From positions 2,790,001-2,854,000 of the forward strand of contig NZ_AP022574.1 of the NCBI RefSeq assembly GCF_010729305.1: DNA of 64,000 nucleotides, given 5' to 3'. Below the pieces are notes generated by a model that saw only the letters and a program-made list of their open reading frames with translations, did not search any database and had not been told where the DNA came from. Source of the stretch: Mycolicibacterium psychrotolerans (GTDB lineage: Bacteria; Actinomycetota; Actinomycetes; Mycobacteriales; Mycobacteriaceae). Positions 9,712-18,323 of the stretch are shown here, in pieces. Both the position numbers and the translations under genes were made by a program. The first letter of the stretch is position 1. Every line of letters begins with the position of its first letter.

Positions 9712-11094
9712 TCAGTCTCCGGTCGTCGCCGATGACGAGTCGACGGCCGTCCCGGCACTGTCCCGGCTGGACTCCGTCGAGCCGGCCTCGGTCGTCTTCG
9801 CGTCGTCGGCGTCGGCCGTACCGTCCTGGGCCGGGATCGAATCATGTTCGCGCTCAACGTGTTTCCCTCGTCTGAGGGTGCGGTCGACGGTGCGCTTCCC
9901 GCCCTTCCCGTCGGCCGCAGCGTCGGTCTCGTCCGCGACCTGGGCGGGCTCCTCCTGGCGCTGCTCGGTCTGCGCGACCGGTGCGGTGTCCTCCGTCTCG
10001 GCGGCGGGCCGGGCCGGGGCCGCATGCTCCGACACCGCCTCGAGGCCCTCGCGGAGTGCGCCCGGCATCTTGGCGGCCGTGGTGATCAGCTCGCCGATCG
10101 ACGGCATCAACCGGGCGGGCCGGTAGCGGCTCGGGTCCGACGGAACGGGGTTGCCGCCGTAGTAGGCCGAGTCGACGATGAGCTTCAGCATCGGTTCGGT
10201 GAGATCGGCGATCGTGTCCCCGAACGGCACCACGTCCCGGATCAGCCGCGCCAGCGGGAGCTGATCGGTGGTGTAGGTGACGTAGGTGGTCTGCCCCCGC
10301 GTGGTGACGTACGCGGTGACGCGGTCTTCCGCGGGCGGCTGGCAGCGCGCGTCCTGGCACGGCTGCACCTGACCACTGGCGAGCACCGCGCACGTGTTGG
10401 CGCCGCCGCACGAGACGGACGGCGTGCCGTCGGCGCCGACGGGCAACTCGATCTCGGACTGGTCCCGGTACCCGTAGAGATAGGCCACCAGCGAGTTGAC
10501 GTGCGCGAGCACATTGAACAGGTCGGCGGGGGCGTTCGAGTTGTAGTTGTACTGGTAGGCGATGTCGATCACCGCGGCCGCCGCGGTGTCCGTCGGCGTC
10601 GGGAACGGATTGACCCCGATGAGCGCGAAGAGCGGGTACCGGGTGCCGAAGCCCCCGTCGGGCCGGGACACGTTGTTGTCGAGGACGAAGACCGTCCTCG
10701 ACAGTGCCGGGTCGTCTCGCCGGTCGAAGGCCGACAGCACCAGGCTCGCGTTGGCGGCGCCCCAACCCGAGGCCAGCACCGCGTTGTCCTCGCCCGAGTT
10801 GGCCTGCAGCGCTTGGCCGATGGCGGCGGGACCGCCGCGGAAGTCGAGGGGGATCAGGTCCGGCCCGGGCTGTCCGCCCGGGTTGTACGGAGCCTGGTTG
10901 AAGAGCCCCCCGAAGAAGTCCTCGTTACCTGCGCCGTCCGGGTGCGTCGAACTCCCGACGACGATCAGCGCGGCGAGGTCGACCGACAGTGCCGCGATCG
11001 ATGCTGGTTGGGTGGCAGCGACACCCCCGACAGCCGCCGCGATACCCACGGCGGTGACACTTACGGCCGCCCCACGAAATTTGCCCATGGTCAA
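9712..11094 (-). CDS. Exported PE-PPE domain protein (Chp/PE acyltransferase-like)
   Basis: A 460-residue protein. Residues about 7-40 form a hydrophobic, Ala/Val-rich signal or anchor. Residues about 42-330 match the PE-PPE (serine alpha/beta hydrolase) domain: VVGSSTHPDG at 45-54, then the FNxLAxVNxLxxYxYG and Q-L-P-L-x-R-x-I-R segments. A charged Ala/Glu/Asp tail follows (about 350-460). Relatives (Chp1, Chp2, and PE of the trehalose-polyphleate locus) transfer acyl chains between trehalose lipids outside the membrane and sit next to MmpL8/MmpL10, as here. Where relatives have a G-Y-S-Q nucleophile elbow, this protein reads A-S-G-W-G-A-A at 108-114, so the catalytic serine may be lost or displaced. 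TTG at 11094 follows GGGGAGG by 5 bases; ATG at 11088 is the alternative start. Confidence 0.75.
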   Translation of the reverse strand: MTMGKFRGAAVSVTAVGIAAAVGGVAATQPASIAALSVDLAALIVVGSSTHPDGAGNEDFFGGLFNQAPYNPGGQPGPDLIPLDFRGGPAAIGQALQANSGEDNAVLASGWGAANASLVLSAFDRRDDPALSRTVFVLDNNVSRPDGGFGTRYPLFALIGVNPFPTPTDTAAAAVIDIAYQYNYNSNAPADLFNVLAHVNSLVAYLYGYRDQSEIELPVGADGTPSVSCGGANTCAVLASGQVQPCQDARCQPPAEDRVTAYVTTRGQTTYVTYTTDQLPLARLIRDVVPFGDTIADLTEPMLKLIVDSAYYGGNPVPSDPSRYRPARLMPSIGELITTAAKMPGALREGLEAVSEHAAPARPAAETEDTAPVAQTEQRQEEPAQVADETDAAADGKGGKRTVDRTLRRGKHVEREHDSIPAQDGTADADDAKTTEAGSTESSRDSAGTAVDSSSATTGD

Positions 11095-11158
11095 CGTAGC
11101 CTCCCCGTCACGTTTCTAGCAGAGTAGCGCGCCGGGGTGCATTCGCGGCAACGCACCG

Positions 11159-11888
11159 TCAGGGTGCTGCGGCGTCGGCGTCCCAGCACTCCTGCAGAAA
11201 ATGGCCGAGGGTGGTCCAGGCCCGCCGCGACGCGGATTCGCTGTAGAGGATGCCGCGGGCGGGATCGTCGGCCCACGGCGCCATGAACGCGTGCACGGTG
11301 TCACCGTAGGCATGCAGCTGCCAGTCGATCCCGCGGCCGGACAACTCGCGGGCCAGCGCCACGACGTCCTCGGGAGGCGCGAACGGATCGTCCCAGCCGT
11401 GCAGCACCAGCACCTTGGCGGTGACGTCACGCTGGCCGAGGGTCGGATGCGCGGTCTGCAGGCCGTGGAAGCTTGCGACGCCGGCGAGGGGATGGCCCGC
11501 CCGCGCCAGGTCGAGCACCCACAGCCCGCCGAAGCAGAACCCGATCGCGGCGACCTGCGTGCCGCCGACCTGGGGTGCGGTGGTCAGCGCGGTGAACACG
11601 GTCGCCAGTCGGTGCGCCAGCGATACGCGGTCGTCGGCGAAGCGGGCCATCTCCGCGGCGGTGGCCTCCATGCCTCCGCGCGTCACGTCCTCGCCGAACA
11701 GGTCGACGGCGATCGCCTGGCAGCCCCACTCGGTCAGCCTGCGGGCGAAATCCAGTTGGCCGTCGCTACGCCATCCCGTGGAAGACGAGGACGGTCTGCG
11801 CCGGCCTGCGGGTGTCGTCGTGGACGAGCACCGCGTCGAACGAAGCGCCGTCGATGTCATGCCGAAGAGAAGTGTCGATCACAGCCAC
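11159..11888 (-). pseudogene. Dienelactone hydrolase family gene, frameshifted
   Basis: The N-terminus (GTG at 11888 or 11882) reads V-I-D-T-S-L-R-H-D-I-D-G and continues to L-V-F-H-G-M, then meets a TAG near 11770. The rest is intact in another frame: R-S-D-G-Q-L-D-F-A-R-R-L, then GFCFGG with the nucleophile Cys of the family, D-D-P-F-A-P with the Asp, and D-T-V-H-A-F with the His. A loss of a few bases at about 11766-11774 explains both. DLH enzymes are about 235-residue cytoplasmic alpha/beta hydrolases. The open frame that replaces the N-terminus is Ser/Thr/Arg-rich shadow sequence, so restart from within is unlikely to give a whole enzyme. A sequencing error is the alternative explanation. 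Confidence 0.75.
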
Positions 11889-12204
11889 CCCGCGGACGAT
11901 TCCACGAAAACACGGCCGGGGGAGGGGCGTTCACTGCACGCATAACGGCTGAAGCCCCCGGGGAAGCCGGGCAGCGTCGCGAGAAAGCTCACCACAGCGG
12001 GGGGCGCCCGGTCCGTCGCCAGACGCGGTCGGTGGCCGGTGTTCGACGAATGACGTTGTAGCCGAGCACGTCACCGCGCAAATAAGTGTGAGCTCCGGAC
12101 GATCGGCGCCGTCACAAAGTCGATTGCCCGATTCGGCACTGATCATCGCGTCGTCGGCGTAGTGTCTGCCCCGTTTCAGGTGTCGCTGATGGAGGGTCGG
12201 GTTC
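11889..12204. other. Intergenic region upstream of the secreted hydrolase
   Basis: A 316-base non-coding stretch between the divergent hydrolase genes. A GGAGGG ribosome binding site at 12191-12196 lies 8 bases before the ATG at 12205. No clear -35/-10 pair, repeat or RNA gene was seen. Confidence 0.5.
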
Positions 12205-14994
12205 ATGGGTGCTGCACGTTATGTCGGTCGGGTCGGCGGCTTGGCGATTGCCCTGGGGGTGGGAACGGCGATCCTCACGGGTCAGGGCCTGGCCTACGCC
12301 GACGACACCGACGCGTCGCCCTCCGCCTCATCGTCGGCCGAGACCGGTCCGCCGGCGTCGTCGACCCATGGCGACACCGTCACGCTCGACAAGCGTCCGG
12401 TCGGCAAGCATCGGACCACGGACGGCACGACGCCCGCCGACACGGTGGAAGGCATCGTCGACCGGGTCGCCGGGGAGCGCGAGAATGCCGACATCGAGCG
12501 CAGCGAGAGTACCGACACCGACGATGCCGACACCGAGGGCAGCGAGAATGCCGACACCGAGGGTGCTGACACCGAGGGAAATGAGAGCGCCGACGCCGAG
12601 GGTGCTGACACCGAGGGAAATGAGAGCGCCGACGCCGACTCGGCCCCGAGCCGCTCCAGTGAACGCCGCAAGCATAATGGCGTTACCGACGAGCGGGAAA
12701 GCACGCCCCCGCAACAGGATTCGCAACTATCGACGGAGGCTCCCGACACCATCGCCGTCGCAGATCCGTCGGCGCAGCAGTCCAGCGCGCTTTCCTGGCT
12801 GAAGAGCTCGCAGGTGGTCGCCGGCCGCGAGGCTCGCGAGGTCGAGGCGGCACCCACGACCGGCAGCTCGCTGTGGACGCCGCCGGGTGCGCTGGCCACC
12901 GACGACAGCGAGGTGGTCGCGCCGACCCCGCCCAGCACGACCCTGGTGGGTGACCTGCTCGCATCAGTGAACCAGGTGCTGAACCCGGATTCCTCGAATG
13001 ACGGGACAGCGCCGGTCGGCGGATCGCTGTCCGATCTGCTGCTGCTGGCCGGCGCGCGCCGCGAGATGGCGCAGGTGCAGACACTGGCGATTCCGCCGTA
13101 CTCGGTGGAGGTCGCCGCCGGGGTGATCGGCGGGTGCGTCGTCGGCACCACCTGCACTACCCCGGACGGCTCCACCTACACCGTTATCGATGATCCGAGC
13201 AAAGGCGGCAAGCTGACGCTGGATGCGACGACCGGCGCGTTCCGCTTCCTGCCCTACACGGCCGAGCAGAGCACCAAAGGGCCGTCGGGGGTGGAGACCT
13301 TCTCAGTACTCGTCGCCCAGAACACGACGTTCACCACATTCGTGACCGGCTTGCCGATCATCGGGGCGACCCTGATCGCGCCGATCATCCAGATCTTGCA
13401 GCAGGCGCACATCTTTTCGGGTCTGATCGGGACCGCCGAGCGGCGGCAGATCGACATCGACATCACCGCCCTTCGGGGGGTGGCAGAGACACCCGTCGCA
13501 TATACGACGTTCGTGACCTCGTGGGACAAGACGCAAATCAGCGTGAACTTCTTCCCCGCTCTCGCCACTGGAGCGCCCGATGACGGCGTCCCGGGGGCCG
13601 AGACCATCTTCAACGGCCCGGGTCTGGCGCAGGCGGGTGCGACCGACCCCAACGACCCCTTCGTGAAGGCGTTCCGGGCGTTCGGCTACAACGTCGTGAC
13701 CTGGGATCCGCGCGGTGAGTTCGCGTCGGGCGGCGTATTGCAACTCGACAGCCCGCAGTACGAGGGCCAGGACGTCCAGCAACTCATTTCCTGGGTGGCC
13801 ACCCAGGATGGCGTCGAGTTGGACGATGCGGCGACCAAGGATCCCAGGATGGGGATGGTCGGAGTCTCCTACGGCGGCGGCATCCAACTGGTCACCGCGG
13901 CCAGCGATCCTCGAGTCGACGCGATCGCGCCGGGCTGGGCCTGGAACACGCTTCCGGATTCGCTTTACCCACACAACGCGTTCCGGACTTCGTACTCAGC
14001 GCTGCTGCTGCTTGGCCTGGTGCAAACCGGCGCGAGGATCAACCCGATGATCTACGGCGGCATCCTCACCGGTGCGACGCTGGGCATCCTGACGCCCGCC
14101 CAAATTCAGCTGCTGCAGAACAGCGGGCCCGGCCAGACGGTGCGGAACATCAATGTGCCGACGCTGCTCTTCCAGGGCACCGTCGACGTGCTGTTCCCGC
14201 TCCAGCAGTCCATCCTCAACATGGGCTACCTCGCCGCAAACCCCAACGTTAAGCTGCTCTGGTTCTGCGGTGGCCACGGCACATGCCTGCCCGACCAGGG
14301 CAACGGCGACGCCGACAGCGTGTGGACGCTGACCGAAACCGTCAAGTGGATGCAGCATTACGTCAAGGACCTCGGCCCGGCCGATCCGAACGCCTTCGAG
14401 TGGACCGACCAGAACGGCGACCGGTGGACGTCGACGGTGCGCCCGACGGCCGACGAGTTCTACGACGCGGAGAGCAAAGTTCTCCCGACGCTGTGGAACA
14501 CCGGCAAGACGCTGCCGATCATTCCGATCATCGGCGGGTCCGGGCCGAGCCCGGACGTCGATCTGCCGTACTCGCTCGGTGACGGATCCGTCGCGACCAA
14601 CGCGGTCAGCATCGATCTGAACAATCCCGCATCGGGCGAGGCCAATGTCGTCGGCGCACCGCACGTCGTGATCAACTACAGCGGCCTGGGCACCAGCCGG
14701 CACATCTACGCGCAGGTCGTCGACAAGTCCACGGGCCTGGTCGTCGGCAACATCGTCTCGCCGATCCCCGTCACCCTCAACGGCCGCGACCAGACCGTCG
14801 AGATCGACCTCGAGGACATCGCCTACACGATGACGCCCCACAGCGAGCTGGAACTGCAGATCTTCACCACCGCAACCCCGTTCCTGAACCTGACCCAGTT
14901 CGGGTTCGTCCACATCGACAGCGTCGAGGTGTCGTTGCCGACGACGTCGAAGGGCAGCAACCAGGGCCCGAATCCGTTGCCGATCGCCGTGTGA
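12205..14994 (+). CDS. Secreted alpha/beta hydrolase (CocE/NonD or X-Pro-peptidase S15-like) with acidic N-terminal region
   Basis: A 929-residue protein. Residues 1-32 form a signal peptide ending near G-L-A-Y-A-D-D. Residues about 33-300 are low-complexity and acidic (Asp/Glu/Ser/Thr/Ala), with a 13-residue repeat at about 120-145. Residues about 400-710 form an alpha/beta hydrolase domain with the nucleophile elbow GVSYGG (Ser near 555), an Asp near 661 in GTVDVLFP and a His near 690 in GGHGT, all in catalytic order. The preceding WDPRGEFASGG resembles the CocE/S15 oxyanion region. The C-terminal part (about 750-920) looks like the beta-sandwich that follows the catalytic domain in this family. 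The substrate is unknown; ester or peptide bonds are both possible. It stands alone between the broken DLH gene and tRNA-Arg. Confidence 0.8.
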   Translation: MGAARYVGRVGGLAIALGVGTAILTGQGLAYADDTDASPSASSSAETGPPASSTHGDTVTLDKRPVGKHRTTDGTTPADTVEGIVDRVAGERENADIERSESTDTDDADTEGSENADTEGADTEGNESADAEGADTEGNESADADSAPSRSSERRKHNGVTDERESTPPQQDSQLSTEAPDTIAVADPSAQQSSALSWLKSSQVVAGREAREVEAAPTTGSSLWTPPGALATDDSEVVAPTPPSTTLVGDLLASVNQVLNPDSSNDGTAPVGGSLSDLLLLAGARREMAQVQTLAIPPYSVEVAAGVIGGCVVGTTCTTPDGSTYTVIDDPSKGGKLTLDATTGAFRFLPYTAEQSTKGPSGVETFSVLVAQNTTFTTFVTGLPIIGATLIAPIIQILQQAHIFSGLIGTAERRQIDIDITALRGVAETPVAYTTFVTSWDKTQISVNFFPALATGAPDDGVPGAETIFNGPGLAQAGATDPNDPFVKAFRAFGYNVVTWDPRGEFASGGVLQLDSPQYEGQDVQQLISWVATQDGVELDDAATKDPRMGMVGVSYGGGIQLVTAASDPRVDAIAPGWAWNTLPDSLYPHNAFRTSYSALLLLGLVQTGARINPMIYGGILTGATLGILTPAQIQLLQNSGPGQTVRNINVPTLLFQGTVDVLFPLQQSILNMGYLAANPNVKLLWFCGGHGTCLPDQGNGDADSVWTLTETVKWMQHYVKDLGPADPNAFEWTDQNGDRWTSTVRPTADEFYDAESKVLPTLWNTGKTLPIIPIIGGSGPSPDVDLPYSLGDGSVATNAVSIDLNNPASGEANVVGAPHVVINYSGLGTSRHIYAQVVDKSTGLVVGNIVSPIPVTLNGRDQTVEIDLEDIAYTMTPHSELELQIFTTATPFLNLTQFGFVHIDSVEVSLPTTSKGSNQGPNPLPIAV
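12562..12639 (+). repeat. 39-bp tandem repeat inside the secreted hydrolase gene
   Basis: Two head-to-tail 39-bp units (12562-12600 and 12601-12639) differ only in the last base. Each encodes the 13 residues G-A-D-T-E-G-N-E-S-A-D-A-E(D). Shorter partial versions (N-A-D-T-E-G) precede them. Near-identity at DNA level indicates recent duplication, and 39 bp keeps the frame. Confidence 0.9.
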
Positions 14995-15029
14995 GCCGGC
15001 GCGGCATTCGGGGCGTCCTGACAGGGAAG

Positions 15030-15102
15030 CGCCCCCGGCAGGGATCGAACCTGCGGCCAACCGCTTAGAAGGCGGTTGCTCTATCCACTGAGCTACGGGG
15101 GC
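15030..15102 (-). tRNA. tRNA-Arg (anticodon TCT)
   Basis: 73 nt, read on the minus strand. The acceptor stem is GCCCCCG/CGGGGGC with discriminator G. The anticodon arm holds the loop C-T-T-C-T-A-A (anticodon TCT, Arg AGA), and the T arm contains GGTTCGATCC. CCA is not encoded. Confidence 0.95.
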
Positions 15103-15177
15103 AACGCCCGAGGAGTGTATCGCGCACCGCCCCTAAAGCCGCTCCGCGTCTCAGGGCGGCCGACTAGCGTGGTGCCC

Positions 15178-16683
15178 ATGAGCAATGCGCCGGATGTAGA
15201 CGCGGCCGGACTCCCGGAGGAACTCAGCCCGCTCGACCAGATCCTGCACCGTGGCGAAGCCAACCCGCGCACCCGCTCCGGCATCCTCACCGTCGAACTC
15301 CTCGACACCACCCCTGACTGGAACGTCTTCCGCGCCCGCTTCGAGAACGCCTCCCGCAAAGTCCTGCGCCTGCGGCAGAAAGTCGTCACGCCGACGCTGC
15401 CGACGGCCGCGCCGCGCTGGGTCGTCGACCCGGACTTCAACCTCGACTTCCATCTGCGCCGCGTCCGCGTCCCACAGCCGGGCACACTGCGCCAGGTGAT
15501 GGATCTGGCCGAGGTCGCCGCCCAGTCGCCGCTCGACATCTCCCGTCCGCTGTGGACCGCCACGCTGATCGAAGGGGTGCACGACGGTCAGGCCGCGTTG
15601 ATGGTCCATCTCAGCCACGCCGTCACCGACGGGGTCGGCGGGGTCGAGATGTTCGCTAACCTGTACGACCTCGAACGCGACCCGCCCCCGCAGGACGCCG
15701 CACCGCTGCCCATCCCGGCCGATCTGTCGCCCAATGATCTGATGCGCCAAGGGCTCAACCGGTTGCCCGGCACCATCGCCGGCGGTGTCCGCGACGCGCT
15801 CTTCGGCGCCGCGCAGGCGGTCGGCCACGTCGTGCGCGACCCGGTCTCACGGCTGGGCAGTGTCATCGACTACGCGATGTCGGGCGCGCGCGTCATCGGT
15901 CCGGTGGCGCCGCCCTCGCCGCTGCTGCGCCGGCGCAGCCTGTCGAGCCGCAGCGAGGCCATCGACATCGAGTTCGGTGCGCTGCACCGCGCCGCGAAGG
16001 CCGCCGGCGGCTCGATCAACGACGCGTACCTGGCGGGGCTGTGCGGCGCGCTGCGGCTCTACCACCAGGCCAAGGGTGTCCCGGTGGACACCCTCCCGAT
16101 GGCCGTCCCGGTGAACCTGCGCTCCGAGGCGGACCCGGCGGGCGGCAACCGGTTCGCGGGCGTGAACCTCGCCGCGCCGATCGGGCTGACCGATCCCGCG
16201 GTGCGCATCCGCAACATCAGGACCCAGATGACGCGCAAGCGCGACGAGCGTGCGCTCGACATGGTCGGCGCGATGGCCCCCGTCGTCTCCCTGCTGCCCG
16301 ACAGCGTGCTGGAGACCATGGCGGGCTCCATCGTGAACTCCGATGTGCAGGCCAGCAACGTGCCGGTGTACGCGGGCGACACCTTCATCGCCGGCGCGAA
16401 GGTGTTGCGGCAGTACGGCCTCGGGCCGCTGCCCGGTGTCGCGATGATGGTCGTGCTGATCTCGCGGTCCGGGTACTGCACGATCTCCACCCGCTACGAC
16501 CGAGCTGCCGTCACCGATCCGGCGCTGCTGGCCCGGTGCCTGCTCGCCGGTTTCGACGAAGTCCTCGCCCTTGGCGGTGACGGCCGGGCCGCACCGGCCA
16601 CGTTCACCGACGACTCGTCAACCCCATCCCATGCCACCTCGACGGCCCACGCCACCTCGACGAACGGAAGTGCCGCACAGTGA
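15178..16683 (+). CDS. Wax ester synthase / diacylglycerol acyltransferase (WS/DGAT)
   Basis: 501 residues, in the 440-520 range of mycobacterial WS/DGAT enzymes, which esterify acyl-CoA to diacylglycerol or fatty alcohol for triacylglycerol and wax storage. The catalytic motif appears as SHAVTDG near residue 145, a variant of HHxxxDG in which the first His is Ser while the second His and Asp-Gly are kept; a further His stands three positions upstream (H-L-S-H). The conserved C-terminal N-V-P-V-Y-A-G and G-P-L-P-G-V-A segments are present. ATG 15178 is chosen because the family start S-P-L-D-Q follows shortly. The stop overlaps the GTG start of plsC (GTGA), so the two are translationally coupled. 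The order WS/DGAT-plsC-plsB2 equals Rv2484c-Rv2483c-Rv2482c. Confidence 0.9.
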   Translation: MSNAPDVDAAGLPEELSPLDQILHRGEANPRTRSGILTVELLDTTPDWNVFRARFENASRKVLRLRQKVVTPTLPTAAPRWVVDPDFNLDFHLRRVRVPQPGTLRQVMDLAEVAAQSPLDISRPLWTATLIEGVHDGQAALMVHLSHAVTDGVGGVEMFANLYDLERDPPPQDAAPLPIPADLSPNDLMRQGLNRLPGTIAGGVRDALFGAAQAVGHVVRDPVSRLGSVIDYAMSGARVIGPVAPPSPLLRRRSLSSRSEAIDIEFGALHRAAKAAGGSINDAYLAGLCGALRLYHQAKGVPVDTLPMAVPVNLRSEADPAGGNRFAGVNLAAPIGLTDPAVRIRNIRTQMTRKRDERALDMVGAMAPVVSLLPDSVLETMAGSIVNSDVQASNVPVYAGDTFIAGAKVLRQYGLGPLPGVAMMVVLISRSGYCTISTRYDRAAVTDPALLARCLLAGFDEVLALGGDGRAAPATFTDDSSTPSHATSTAHATSTNGSAAQ

Positions 16684-18323
16684 CTCCGAATACGCCCGGT
16701 AGCCCTCAGATGCGTCTCCCCGGTTCCGTCGCCGAGATCGAAGCCAGCCCCGAAGGCCCTCAGGTCGGAGCCTTCTTCGACCTGGACGGCACTCTGGTCG
16801 CCGGGTTCACGGGCGTCGTCATGACGCAGGACCGGTTGCGGCGCCGCCAGATGTCGGTCGGTGAGTTCATCGGCATGGTGCAGGCCGGCCTCAACCATCA
16901 GCTGGGCCGCTCCGAGTTCGAGGACCTCATCGGCAAGGGCGCCCGGATGCTGCGCGGGAACTCGGTCGACGACATCGACGAACTCGCCGAGCGGCTGTTC
17001 GTGCAGAAGATCGTGGGCCGCATCTATCCCGAGATGCGTCAACTGGTGCGCGCCCACATGGCCCGCGGGCACACCGTCGTCCTCAGTTCCTCCGCGCTGA
17101 CCGTCCAGGTCGAACCCGTGGCCCGCTTCCTGGGCATCGACAACGTGCTCAGCAACAAGTTCGAGACCGACGAGAACGGACTGATCACCGGAGAGGTGCA
17201 GCGACCCATCATCTGGGGGCCGGGCAAGGCCCGCGCGGTGCAGGAGTTCGCCGCGGCCAACAGCGTCGACCTGTCGAAGAGCTACTTCTACGCCGACGGC
17301 GACGAGGATGTCGCGCTGATGTACCTCGTCGGCAATCCCCGGCCGACCAATCCCGCGGGCAAGATGGCCGCTGTCGCCGCCAAGCGAGGCTGGCCCGTGC
17401 TGCGCTTCAGCAGCCGCAGCGGGGCGAGCCCGATGTCGCAGCTGCGCACCGCGGCCGGGATCGCGACGATGGTGCCGGTGGCGTGGGGAGCGCTCGGAGT
17501 GGGGCTGCTCACGCGCAACCGGCGCACCGGCGTGAACTTCTTCACCTCTGTGTTCGGGAGAACTCTGCTCAACACCGTCGGGATCAACCTGCAGGTGCTC
17601 GGCGAGGAGAATCTGACCGCGCAACGCCCCGCGGTGTTCATCTTCAACCACCGCAACCAGGCCGACCCGATGATCGCGGGCAGGCTCGTCAGCGACAACT
17701 TCACGTCGGTCGGCAAAAAGGAGCTCGAGAACGACCCCATCGTCGGCACGATGGGCAAGATCATGGACGCCGCGTTCATCGATCGTGACGATCCGCGCAA
17801 GGCCGTCGAGGGGCTGAAGAAGGTCGAGGAACTGGCGCGCAAGGGCCTGTCGATCCTGATCGCTCCCGAGGGCACCCGGCTGGACACCACCGAGGTCGGC
17901 GAGTTCAAGAAGGGCCCGTTCCGGATCGCGATGTCGGCGGGCATCCCGATCGTGCCCATCGTCATCCGCAACGCCGAGGTGATCGCGGCGCGCGACTCCA
18001 GCACTTTCAATCCTGGCACCGTGGATGTCGTTGTCTACCCGCCGATCCCGGTCGACGACTGGACGCACGACAACCTCGCCGAACGCATCGCCGAAGTGCG
18101 GCAGCTCTACCTCGACACGCTCAAGGACTGGCCGCACGACACCCTGCCGGTGCCCGACCTGTACGAGCGGAAGAAGGCGGCGAAAGCCCCGGCCAAGAAG
18201 GCAGCGAAGAAGACACCGGCGAAGAAGACGGCCGCCAAGAAGACCGCAGCCACGAAGACGACCGAGAAGTCCGCCGCGACCAACGCCGCCGCGAAGAAGG
18301 CGCCCGCGAAGGGCCGGCCATGA
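16680..18323 (+). CDS. plsC: Bifunctional HAD-IB phosphatase / 1-acylglycerol-3-phosphate acyltransferase PlsC with Lys/Ala-rich tail
   Basis: 547 residues. The N-terminal HAD domain (about 25-240) has F-F-D-L-D-G-T-L-V near residue 33 and the later D-G-D-E-D motif, as in SerB-like phosphatases. The C-terminal acyltransferase domain (about 290-490) has HX4D as N-H-R-N-Q-A-D near 323 and APEGTR near 396, the acyl-acceptor motifs of LPA acyltransferases. It would convert lysophosphatidate to phosphatidate at the membrane. From about residue 500 the protein ends in a tail of A-K-K, A-P-A-K-K and T-P-A-K-K units resembling histone H1/HupB tails, unusual for an acyltransferase. It overlaps WS/DGAT upstream (GTGA) and plsB2 downstream (ATGA), a coupled glycerolipid operon homologous to Rv2483c. 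Confidence 0.93.
   Translation: MTPNTPGSPQMRLPGSVAEIEASPEGPQVGAFFDLDGTLVAGFTGVVMTQDRLRRRQMSVGEFIGMVQAGLNHQLGRSEFEDLIGKGARMLRGNSVDDIDELAERLFVQKIVGRIYPEMRQLVRAHMARGHTVVLSSSALTVQVEPVARFLGIDNVLSNKFETDENGLITGEVQRPIIWGPGKARAVQEFAAANSVDLSKSYFYADGDEDVALMYLVGNPRPTNPAGKMAAVAAKRGWPVLRFSSRSGASPMSQLRTAAGIATMVPVAWGALGVGLLTRNRRTGVNFFTSVFGRTLLNTVGINLQVLGEENLTAQRPAVFIFNHRNQADPMIAGRLVSDNFTSVGKKELENDPIVGTMGKIMDAAFIDRDDPRKAVEGLKKVEELARKGLSILIAPEGTRLDTTEVGEFKKGPFRIAMSAGIPIVPIVIRNAEVIAARDSSTFNPGTVDVVVYPPIPVDDWTHDNLAERIAEVRQLYLDTLKDWPHDTLPVPDLYERKKAAKAPAKKAAKKTPAKKTAAKKTAATKTTEKSAATNAAAKKAPAKGRP

Noticed and set aside
12562..12639. CRISPR-like repeats.
   Set aside because: Only two adjacent units, in frame within a coding region, with no spacers.
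16494..18137. A 547-codon open frame antisense to plsC.
   Set aside because: Shadow frame of plsC, with no recognisable motif and no ribosome binding site.
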